A DNA stretch of 49,620 nt from Lenisia limosa (taxonomy: Eukaryota > Breviatea), in NCBI GenBank assembly GCA_001655205.1, contig LPNZ01008715.1, forward strand, positions 1 through 49,620. Direction: 5' to 3'. Positions 1-10,240 of this stretch are shown one piece after another. The position numbers were made by a program, and so were the translations under genes. The notes beneath the pieces are model-generated. The model searched no databases, was not told the DNA's origin, and was given only the letters and a program-made list of their open reading frames with translations. Position 1 is the first letter of the stretch, and every line of letters starts with the position of its first letter.

Positions 1-83
1 GGGGGAATCCTGGAAAACTGGGATGGCTGGGGAATCCTGGAAAACTGGGATAGCGGGGGAATCCTGGAAAACCGGGATGGTTG
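1..83 (-). repeat. In-frame 27-nt tandem repeat encoding PAIPVFQDS
   Basis: Three consecutive copies of a 27-nt unit, with a few substitutions, encode PAIPVFQDS repeats on the minus strand in the C-terminal tail of the APC4-like protein. The array reaches the window edge, so the copy number is unknown. The preceding residues ([13 protein letters not shown]) look like a degenerate first copy. Confidence 0.85.
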
Positions 84-3000
84 GAGGGGATGGTGACTCT
101 TTGGAGGTTAGATGTGAACATACATCATGTTGGAGAGGAATATGGGGCTCTTCCGCCTGCATGGCATTTTCAGACTCTGGACTAATGGGAGTGTTGTCAG
201 GTTGCTTCTCAGCCAATATCTGACTAGCTTGAATGACAGTGTAATCAGGAGTACTGTGTTTTGGCATTTGCAGAGCTTCAGTAAGAGGGCTGGTGGTGGG
301 TGTTGACAACTGCTCTTCTTCCATTGTGACAGGAGTGACTAGTGGCTCTTCTTCTACCTCCATTCCTTGTTGACTAACCGGCTCTGAGTATTCTCGAACT
401 TTATTCGGCCAATTGATTTCAGACATAACGTGTGTGGTGTCTTTGAAATCAATTTGATGCGGTGTCTGAAAGGTTATAAAACATTATTTGTTTAACAACA
501 TCTCAAAATGAAAGTTCTTTATGATTGAGTAACCCCCACCCCCTTAAGACTTACCGTGAAAACCGCCACCATTGATTCTGTTGCCTCAATTCGGGTCACC
601 TTTGTTAGAGGCATTTGGTGGGCTATGATTGCTGGGTATGACATCTGAAGAGGTCAATGTTTTTATTTTTGTTCGAAACTAACTGGCAGAAAAAAGGCCG
701 GATGTATTGAAAAAAAAAAAACACTACATTTGGCTTTTTCAGCAATATGAAACAGTCGGTAATGTATGAAAAAAGCTAATATTACGCAGCGTCAGAAAAA
801 TGCCTCCCGTGGGGTAACAAACCAATTACTGAGATTAGTTCTATTAAGTATGCCTGCTCACGTGTCCATTAGTAATCTGAGGTACCGTAACAAACGCCAG
901 GTCACACGAGGTATCAGACGAAAGTGCCACCATCAAACAGGCCTCAGTGGCGAAAGACAAGGAAAGAACAGTGGTTCCTTCCGGAAGAGACAGTTGGACA
1001 CTGGGAGGCTACGAGTGTAACTGAATCGGTGCTTTCAGATTGCTTTAAGATTTTTTAATATTTTATCATTATAACAACATTCTAACAAACCTCTTCTGAA
1101 GAAGCACATGTTTCCACAAGCAGAATAGCTGAACCGTGACATAAAACATTTACCCAGGAGGAGGGAGATATATTATTATAGTAACCAACATCAATGCATG
1201 CATATGCTATATCATAGTATCGGAATAATAATATATACTGTATATGATATGTGCTCTTAGAGAATGACCCTCACCTTCTCCTCCTTTTGTTGAATATGCG
1301 ACTCGCCTTACGCCAGCGTCTTCAAACGCAGCAAGCAGGGGAGCTAGGCGAATGACACAATATTGATTTTAAAAAAAATCATCTAATACGTCTTTAATGA
1401 AAATGCGATTATCATATGATGCATCTTGTTCAAAATTGCTTCAAAAAAAACACAAGAGTGCTTTCATAGCAATACACTGTTATAGTGATTGTCAGGTAGT
1501 AACTTGGCAACTTCTTTGGGTAAGATTCATGTCTTTAAAACAGCCAGCCCACCCTTGTCTTCGTTGACTTCAGAAGATATTTCAAAAGGTGATAGCATTT
1601 GGGGCTCTGCAGCTGCTTCCGATGAAATGTCTTGGACTTCCCCTTCCCATCGATCACACAGGACTATGGCCACTGCTACGGCTTTTTGGAGGGATTCGAG
1701 AGGCTAAAGAAAATGAATATTGTCGGTTTAAAAGAGGGATAAGCAAGACACGCTGATGGTGCTCAATACGAAGGAAATGTAATATTAATAAAATGAAATA
1801 TAACAGCAACCTTAGTCAAGGCGTCATAACCCCAATGGAGGTCAATATAGTCGAGAACCGCATCTTTGTTGTGATCAAGTACCTATAATATTAACTTTAC
1901 TCTTAGAAAAAATATTAAATGCCAAAATTATATGTATGTGTCAAAAATGATAATGTCAAAATATTTGTGTGCATGACAGTTGACAACTGTAAGCATTTGG
2001 TGCTGTATTGTTGTATTTAAAATTCTGCTTACAAATGTTGGGTCTTCAAGCTCTTCTGTGTCTTGAAAAATCTTTGCTTGAACTAAGGTGTCATACACAA
2101 ATAGGCCAGGAAGGTGATTACTAATACATATTATACATTTTTGATAAAATAGAGTATATACAACCTTATTTTTTTTATTTCTCATTGCTATATTTTCACA
2201 CTCCTCTTACTATCAGCAATCCACTGGAAGAAAGACGAAAATGGTTCTTTCAATTTCACTACAACGTCAAACCGTCAGATGTGGAATGTAATCAAAATTA
2301 TAACAAAAAGACAATAAATACTCTTGTAATACGCTCTATCTGTACCCTCTCAGACATGTTGCAGTAACAATACAATCCACAGAGGTTAAGGCTGCGTCAA
2401 CGGCTTTGGACAATGGTGTAATCATAGACATTGGTGGCGCAAGTCCAGCAAATCTGGAAGACCTAAATCCCATCAGAAATGTAAAAAAAAACGAGATAAT
2501 TACACAAACTAGAAGTCATGACGCACCAATTAGCGATTGTAGTTAGCATTTGTACCGCTGACGCAGCAACGTCAAGGGCTCTACCAATACAGGCATCAGT
2601 ATACGCAGGGATTGGTGAAAACTCTTTGGCAGTGAAAGCGAGGATCTTCTTGAGAGCCTGGAACAGTGCATTACCAATGTGTTATCAAATAAGACAGCAT
2701 ACAATTCTGTTGAGAGCTATGGTAGAACCCAGAGTTTTACACAAAGGCGCTCGCAAGTAACCTGTGTCACATGCATGGGCCAGGTCATCCTAATAGTCAA
2801 TAAGTTTTTTAAGTTATAATTCAAGATATCATATGATATGATACAGTAGCTGAATCATTATTTTAACAATAACGCCATTCACATAAAACATACTATATAA
2901 TATGACAGCTTACAGTGAGACAGTTCTTTTCAAACTCATTATACGCTCGTTCGAGTCCTGTCATTACTGTCTGGAAAGGGGTAGCCACTTTCTTCCAACG

Positions 3001-5181
3001 TTTTAATATTCTTCCTGTTGCCTCTGAAGCATGGCTGAGTGAAGCCCTAGGAAGAAATTAAACATACTATCATCCCAGGAAATATCAATATTACAGAGGA
3101 TTACTGATATGTTCAGTTTGGAAGAGAGCCAAAAAAACCTATCACAAATGAGTACTCCAACCTTAGCTCAATTGATACCTTGGCAAGAGAGGCCACCTCG
3201 TGGAAATTCCCTAAAACTGGCACCTAAAATACCATTAATGAACTGAACACACACACACAAAAAAAAAAAAAAAAAACTTGGGGAATGGAAACACTCTTTC
3301 TTGTTTGAAATTAATTAGCATACGTTTTTTGATTTTAGTAGCCTCAGAGGAGATAACACCGGTTCAATATCTCCTAGAAATGTCAGAATCAGAGTAAAGT
3401 AAAACTGAAACTGTTGACAATATGGAGGAAAGCAATGCATCGTCAACAAACCTGGTGAAGTGTATGAAGTCATTAAAAAATGCCCATTTGCATATAATAT
3501 GTTATATTTCATAACGAAAATAATCGAGAAAGTATGTATTACAAGGGAATGCAGAAAAACTGATTACTGACCTTTCATATGCATACATGCATCGACAGCT
3601 TCCCTGTGAACAAACGTGTTGAGAGTTGGGCCGAGGATGAAAGAGTTCAGCATTGTATCGTACTGGGCTGATAAAGATTCAATTGTAAATCAAGGTAATT
3701 AATAAAAAATATATTTCCCTATTCACGAAGCTTAAAACCAAATCAATTCAGGTAATTATCTTGATTTGGTTACTTTTCAGAAAAAAAAAAAAAAAATAAA
3801 NNNNNNNNNNNNNNNNNNNNNNNNNNNNNNNNNNNNNNNNNNNNNNNNNNNNNNNNNNNNNNNNNNNNNNNNNNNNNNNNNNNNNNNNNNNNNNNNNNNN
3901 NNNNNNNNNNNNNNNNNNNNNNNNNNNNNNNNNNNNNNNNNNNNNNNNNNNNNNNNNNNNNNNNNNNNNNNNNNNNNNNNNNNNNNNNNNNNNNNNNNNN
4001 NNNNNNNNNNNNNNNNNNNNNNNNNNNNNNNNNNNNNNNNNNNNNNNNNNNNNNNNNNNNNNNNNNNNNNNNNNNNNNNNNNNNNNNNNNNNNNNNNGAA
4101 GGAAAGAGGGAGCCAGAACGCAAAGACGCCACCACCGGTGACATTAGATTGGAGTATACATCCACAGCTTGTCCTTCACTGGTCTGAAGAATAAGTCTTA
4201 GAGCTTCTTAGGTTGTAGATAATAAATATTATCTCATACACGAAACTAAAAACATCGTAGAGCTTCAAAAAAGAATATTATATACCAGCTGACCTCAGGT
4301 AGAGGAGTTGGCTTTCGTAAACTGTCAGTAAACGGATCAGCATATCTAAACATAATCATTTGGGGTATCTGTGGAGGCCCTAAATATTTTCCAATAAACC
4401 AACCGAACACAGGGGTCCGCTTTCTCCGATTGGTACCACTCCAAACTAACAACAGGCGAAGGGCTAGTGGTGATTAGCTGTAAAAACGGTTCACTTAGAT
4501 GATACTTGACCACAACATTGTCCTTATGCAACAATTGCCTACTCTCCTCCGGGAACGGTGCTTGTCCTGATGATTGAACCTTGTTCGCAATCAACACAGT
4601 GGATAGAACCGTCGCGACAGCCTGCTGAGAGTTGGTGGCCTGTCAATGGTTATTGAACTGTTGAAAATGTAAAATTGGCAAATATCTCTCAATATTAAAC
4701 AAAATGGCTTCACTTTGGTAGGAATAAAAACATATACTTATTTGTCTACGGAAGAAAGGCAAACAACACAAGTATGAAACTACATACGACATATTTTTGG
4801 AGATTGTAAACCACATTTTAGGTCAATAAGACCGCAACACGAATGTCTTTCGCTTACAATTGTTTTGCCAGGCAATTGCAGTTACAGGACTCTCGAATTT
4901 CATTGTCCATATTGACTGAAAAGTTATCATGTAAACGTTGAGTATTTCAATGAAATATATATTTCAACGTCATTTCAATGAAGTTAAAGGAGAATACCCT
5001 TTTCAATAGCATACCTTGCCAGAGGGTCTGAGGAGAATAAGCTGGCAATCCTCTGTCGAAACGACGGTTAATGATTCAGATGGATCAAATGATAGGGCAA
5101 GGATAGTGCTTGGGAAACTCTACAAAAAGTTATGAAAATAAACTCAACAGGTAATTATGGAAACTGATAACTGACCTTCAT
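1..5181 (-). CDS. APC4-like anaphase-promoting complex subunit (partial, 3' end outside window)
   Basis: Multi-exon minus-strand gene. APC4 is a scaffold subunit of the APC/C ubiquitin ligase that drives the metaphase-anaphase transition. The proposed start is an ATG at 5179-5181 in a 6-nt first exon, joined to 5024-5137, which reads like an APC4 N-terminal WD40 blade ([18 protein letters not shown], then [10 protein letters not shown]). Later exons near 4630, 4160 (next to the N gap), 3660, 3220, 3040, 2660, 2440 and 2230 are helical. The exon ending near 2215 reads [17 protein letters not shown], matching the F..FF.W stretch of the APC4 long domain. Exons near 1860, 1700, 1330, 1008-853, 640-554 and 466-1 follow; the last encodes an acidic Pro/Glu/Thr-rich tail. 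Seen: exon chain and phases. Inferred: family, from my memory of human ANAPC4. The 4300-4470 exon changes frame and needs a short intron. Most of the propeller may be hidden in the gap at 3801-4097. Confidence 0.55.
3801..4097. other. Assembly gap (297 N)
   Basis: A run of N inside the APC4-like gene, directly after a 16-nt A tract. The exon at about 4098-4195 runs into it, so coding sequence is missing. Confidence 1.
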
Positions 5182-5454
5182 TGCAACTGATTTCTATACA
5201 ATATACTTAGAACCACGGTGTCCTGTGATCCATTAGGGCTTGCTTGCAAAAGAAATTATAGAATCAAGCCAGATTACAGAGATTATTTTGCTAGCATGTC
5301 AATAGAATAATATAATAAGTTAGTTTGAAAGTGAACCTGCTGGACCACTGGACTTTGACAACTATAAAAAAAATTTCGGCATATTTCGTAGAGACTCGGT
5401 TTCGGGATCAGTTGCCTCAAGACCCCAGCCAGGCCCTTTTTCAATGTACAACTA
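5182..5454. promoter_or_regulatory. Shared divergent promoter interval
   Basis: This 273-base AT-rich interval lies between the proposed start codons of the minus-strand APC4-like gene and the plus-strand membrane protein gene, so it must hold both promoters. I see no clear TATA box. The role is inferred from layout only. Confidence 0.35.
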
Positions 5455-7546
5455 ATGGCAGTGATTGCAGAAGTGATAGAGGAAGACGAGGCGTCTGGGG
5501 TCCAGTTAGTTATCTCTCCCCGCCATGTTCAGAGCACAGCATTGATTATTCTCGTGATTACTGGGCTTGTTTTAAGGTATGATTCTTTGAATCAATATTG
5601 GATGTTTATAGCTACTTCGGTTGTGAATGGGTATTTTTCTTCATTTGCTGTTGACTGTTTTCCCAGTTGGGTGCAATTCTGTTTTGTGGATTTATTGGTC
5701 CTTTATAATAATAAAAAAATGTAACATGATCAGCTTGCCACTTGTTGGTGTTGACATTGACACATGTATGCATGATCGTTTCTATCCTGAAATCAAGGTT
5801 GGGCATCGTGTATGTTATTTTACTGAAACAGCAACTATATGTTTATTTTTACTGTTATAACTGACGTGTACTTGTTGTTCATATCTCACTAGATGGTGAC
5901 CTCCCTCCCTCGCTCACACATTTAGAGAGGACTATTTGGGCTGAAAGCACCGCTTGTCCACGACCTTAGTGTTACATGTCTCGTGATATGCGCAATCTGG
6001 CTCACATATGCCACTGCCGCTCCTGATCATTCAGTAGGCACAATATATTATGTGTATGTAACCTCAGTATTTTCAAGGAAACTCCGTGTGTCCCCTAATT
6101 CATCGCGTTGCATCCTTATTCTTGTTTGTTTTTAAACTAATTGACATATTTAGATTGAGCGCCATATGTCTAAAAACACCGCTGCTGGGTTTGTGGTTGA
6201 TTATATTCTTTTTTGTCTTCTCTTTGACAAACAGTAATTTGGGTTGAGATATGAACATTGACTTCTTAGGATTCAACACTTTTCCCATACAACTGTCATC
6301 CATGAAAAGGTTTGGTGTTCTGTGTTGACGAATAATTCGAAATGACATGAACATGTCATACGTAGTATTATACTATATGAATCTCATTCAATGGTTTTAT
6401 GTCTTTGTGACACAGTCCAACATATTTTAGGTGACACTGAAGTCAATAAAGAATTTCTGGAATTCAATGGTATGGGGGGCATTCCTGAGTACAAAACGTT
6501 CTTGTTTTACTTGCAGGGTGACTCGGAAGATGAAGAAATAAGTAGTGATGACAGTGAGTATCATCGAAAATCAAATGAAGATAGTCAGAGGGGTGTGCAT
6601 GAAAGGTCATGGACTACGTCTTGATGTGTGCCTATTTGAATAATGACCTAAAACCTCACTTATTCTACTTGTTATTTATTAATTTGATAGAGTAGACAAA
6701 TTCAAGTGGTATACCCTTTTTCGATTATCCTTGTGACATAATTTTTTTAGACTCATGGATTGCGTTTAATCCTCAAACAGTTGCATTTGTACTCTTAGCT
6801 GAACTATGGTGTGTGTATTATTAATATCTTGGTTTTTTGTATATCGTTTGATGGTGTTGTTACAACTGTAGGCATTTGGCTATGTACCAATGGAACTCTT
6901 CACTCAAGCATGCAATGAAAGACAATTTATGTAATCGACACCCAAACAGGTGGGACTATTAAGATTGGATTATATATGTCATTTTCAAGCATATGAATGA
7001 TATTTTGTGAAGGCATTGATTCATTTCAACAATTTAACTGTTTCATCTCCATAGTGTCAGTGGGCACTCCAACTTCTTTCTTTTCGCTTCCCTTGCAATA
7101 CTTATGACCATCGCGCGTCTTGGCACAAGCCTTAGAAAGTATGTGGTCAATTTTTAGGAAGGCAAATGATTTGTTCCTTAATTAGTTAATGAAACCAATA
7201 TCTTTTCAAACAAATATTACCCAATATACATCTGCATCCAATACATATTGTTACCATGTAGAATACGACTGTATGTGACAGTTGTTCTGTATCTCATGTT
7301 TGTTTTCCTTGCTTCTACAACTCTTCTGAACACCTTTTTTAACGGTAGGGAAGTATTCTTTTTTGAGACAATTCATTCTAAAATTCAGTATCAGAAAGCT
7401 ATTCTTGGTAGTTGGATTCTTGAATAGTTATTGATTCTCACTACCATTTAGGCTACCATACAGCTCGTCAAATGGCCCTTGGTTTTGCTTTCGGTGCAAT
7501 ATCCTTCCTCTGTTTCCAGCGCTATGTTCTCCCCCAACGTATGTGA
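5455..7546 (+). CDS. Unrecognised multi-pass membrane protein with acidic loop
   Basis: Plus-strand gene of about ten exons, starting MAVIAEVIEEDEASG and ending QRYVLPQRM before TGA at 7544-7546. Phases fit when exon 1 stops at 5553 (ATT CTC, donor gtgatt). Hydrophobic segments in order: ALIILLGAILFCGFI plus HLLVLTLTHVCMIVSI; LSVTCLVICAIWLTYATA; FFLFASLAILMTIARL; YVTVVLYLMFVFLAS; and MALGFAFGAISFLCF. That makes four to five membrane passes. Between the second and third is a hydrophilic loop with an acidic serine-rich run (GDSEDEEISSDDSEY, from 6518), a possible casein kinase 2 target. I do not recognise the family; the topology allows a MARVEL-like or other tetraspan protein, but no diagnostic motif is visible. 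It converges with the TMEM249-like gene, 563 bases away. Confidence 0.6.
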
Positions 7547-8109
7547 CTTGATTGGGTCATAACTTGGGCTTCCCTTCGGTCCCAAAAAGACCGTTTAAAT
7601 ATCGATATTTATCGAGGATTTATCGAGATATTCAGTCTTTTTGGGGCATTATATGTAATATGTAGAAATGTATTGCAAGAAGTTATGTAATACACTCCAT
7701 AATTGGAATTCCTAACATTACTGACTCTAAAGAACGTGAGACTCTCGCAATATTGGCGTTGAGGGGTTTGATAGGTGTGGTTGTTCTTCTTCTATCCGTA
7801 CAGTTCGCGCCTATACTCTATGCATAAGAACTTGATGTATTATTGTTCATGAACTACAACACTTGTCAATTTCAAATTAAATTACATATTAAATACTTAC
7901 TTGTAAAATGCACACAACTTCAACATAATTCAACCTTAGAAAATGGCCTGAACGGCAAATCTTGATAAATAAGAACAGAGGAGTCCAACAACAATAATAG
8001 TATATTATGGGAATCATAAAGTGGTATTAAAATAGTAGTATACATAGCTATATAGTACGTATAATATTGTATGATTTGTGCAGTTTGTCATAAAGCAGTA
8101 TATCATATA
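7547..8109. other. Convergent intergenic region
   Basis: AT-rich DNA between two gene 3' ends. Besides the hairpin at 7581-7645 I see no convincing coding sequence. It should hold both polyadenylation sites. Confidence 0.6.
7581..7645. repeat. 11-bp inverted repeat just 3' of the membrane protein gene
   Basis: CCCAAAAAGAC at 7581-7591 is perfectly complementary to GTCTTTTTGGG at 7635-7645. The 43-nt loop holds the palindrome AAATATCGATATTT and two copies of TTTATCGAG. It could be an RNA 3'-end structure or the remnant of a small inverted-repeat element. Confidence 0.6.
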
Positions 8110-9947
8110 TTAAACACAATTACCAACCTTTGTTTTTGTTAGAGCTCTTTCATTGCTCCTTCTTGTCTACACTCCACGCCAAAGCAGTTGGTCTAATCAC
8201 ATTTATTAGCATTATAAGGATACTATAATATGTACCATCATATGTGTGTGGATAGAAACAGACAATAATCTTAAATACAAACAGATGAGAAGACCCCCTA
8301 GTATATATTACGACAAAAAATAACATTACAAATGCTTCAAACATACGTTGTGTCAAAAACAGGATTCATTACCAACCGTGTCATTAATCTGGGGCTTGGG
8401 GATAACGTGTGCCCTGACTGTGGTGCCATTAGGTTGTCGCCAAGAGAATGGACTAAAGAAATTTAGTGCATAAGTCTAGTGATACATCTTCATTGAACCT
8501 CAAAAGATGTTCAACAGAGGTGGCTAAGCACTTTTAAACAAAAAGTATGGACCACCCCCCTCCCCCCGGGTTCTCATATTACGAAAGAGCACGCCTCACA
8601 TACTTGGTACAGTAGCTGTGGGAATTGATGTAAGATTTGCGTTTGATGTCGTTTTTTCAGCAAATCCTGTGCGACAAGTGAAAATCACAAGGGGTTTTCT
8701 TTGATTTATGGGAATGGAATAAAAACAGATATCCAAAACAAAATCCCCACTGCCTAGATGATGATCGCACATATATCCCCAAACTGACCTTGTTGTCTTA
8801 GGTCCATTTGCCCAGTCTTGAAAGCATCGGGCTTCTTATGTCGCACAACATCTAAAGAATTGTGTAAGTATTGGGCAAGCATATGATGAAGCCAAAGTAA
8901 TAACATCAATATATACATATTCTAGTAAATGTATAGTATGTATATGTATGCACATGGGTCAGATGATAAATTAGAAAAGAAACAGCTAACACCACTCAGC
9001 CACACATATCAGAGTTTAGAACATGAATAATCGCAAAATTTACACAATCCCAAAAACCCAACGATGAGTACTGACGTTCTTCTCGTCGAAATAATTAATT
9101 TCCAAATTGGCAGCCATCTCCTGTCCTAACAACCGAACAGCCTATTCAGTCAACACAAAATGCCCAATGTAGAAAGGAAGCAACAAAATTAAGCACGTAT
9201 ACCACAAGACAACAAAGACATAAACAAAAAAAAAAATGCTCTTTTGCTTACTTGTTTTTCCTTTATTGGAGAAGAAAGGTCAATTTTATCCACACGGTAA
9301 CCGTTCAGAATAAGATAGTAGTGAGGCGTACTTTGAGCTAGAGTAAACTTAGTTATAATAATAGGAAAATGAATCATATTGTAATCACCTCTTCACTCTC
9401 TAAATCACAATACCCACAAGGTCGCTTCATCATTCGAATGTAAATATTGTTGAGAGGACCGCAAGAAATAACACGTCCTTCAATAGAAAAGAGGTAAGTC
9501 CTGTTTGGTTAAATGTTAAATATTTAAAGACAATGGAAAGCATTTCCTATTAAAAAAACATTCACTCATTCGACAAACCCAGTTTGATGGTTAATTTCAT
9601 AGTACCGCACATGCCGATATGTGAAAATGACAAAGATCGAGACAGTGATTGACGCAATGATCACTACTAAGTAGTCCTGGTTTGTAAAAATAAAATAAAA
9701 ACAAATAAGAGCTGAATTATATGCAATCAAAAATCTTGCTCACTGATATTTGTACTCCGAAATACGTCAAAAACGCCAATGTAACAAGGGTGAAGATAAG
9801 AAGAAGCCAGCCTGCCGTGAAACGCTTGTAACGCAGGCCTAACTTCATGACTCCTGACTCATTTCTTGTAAATGGCCAATAAGGGTTAACTTCTAATTTA
9901 CGCTCTAGGGCCTCTAAAGGTCCAGCTTTGCCTTTGAAAATCGGCAT
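8110..9947 (-). CDS. TMEM249-like CatSper accessory subunit
   Basis: TMEM249 is a small two-pass membrane protein found in the CatSper Ca2+ channel complex of sperm flagella. About eight exons join in phase from MPIFKGKAGPLEALERKLEV (an in-frame ATG at 9966-9968 is an alternative start). Two membrane segments follow (WLLLIFTLVTLAFLTYFGV; LVVIIASITVSIFVIFTY), then the soluble part: YYEINHQTGTYLFSIEGR, GPLNNIYIRMMKR, HYYLILNGYRVDKIDLSS, and LLGQEMAANLEINYFDEKN followed by VVRH. The order 'phosphate-backbone-like strand, GP.N..Y.R, YY.L.LNGY, LG..A..L.INYFD, VVRH' is what I recall of TMEM249. Protein length is about 250 residues, close to the human one. The last two short exons (8110-8160 and 8383-8456) are less certain. 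The gene is divergent from the STAT-like gene. Confidence 0.7.
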
Positions 9948-10240
9948 GATTAAAAGTGGTGGCGTCAATCAATAGATAAAAAGATATACGTATGAAAATC
10001 GGTATGTATATAGATCTAGTTAAATTTTATAGATTATTCTGCTTAGAAGAGGGAGGAAGAGAAGAAACAAAGAGGAAATATGATGAAAAGGTTAAAGTGT
10101 TTTCGAAAGTTTTCGATAACATCGATAAATTGTACTAGTTCTGGAAAAACACGATATTTTGGAGCAGTTTTGGAGTTTTCGGTTTTTAGCACATATTTTT
10201 GACTGTATATAAAAAAAATAAAACGAAGTTTGGAAACATA
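9948..10240. promoter_or_regulatory. Divergent promoter interval with TATA-like sequence
   Basis: This 293-base interval separates the start codons of the TMEM249-like (minus) and STAT-like (plus) genes. A TATATAAAAAAAAT stretch at about 10206-10219 lies some 30 bases before the plus-strand ATG, and TCGATAACATCGATAAA lies at about 10115-10130. Promoter function is inferred. Confidence 0.4.

Noticed and set aside
766-1020. 84-codon plus-strand frame starting [16 protein letters not shown]
   Set aside because: It is the antisense shadow of an APC4-like exon ([20 protein letters not shown]) with proper splice sites on the minus strand.
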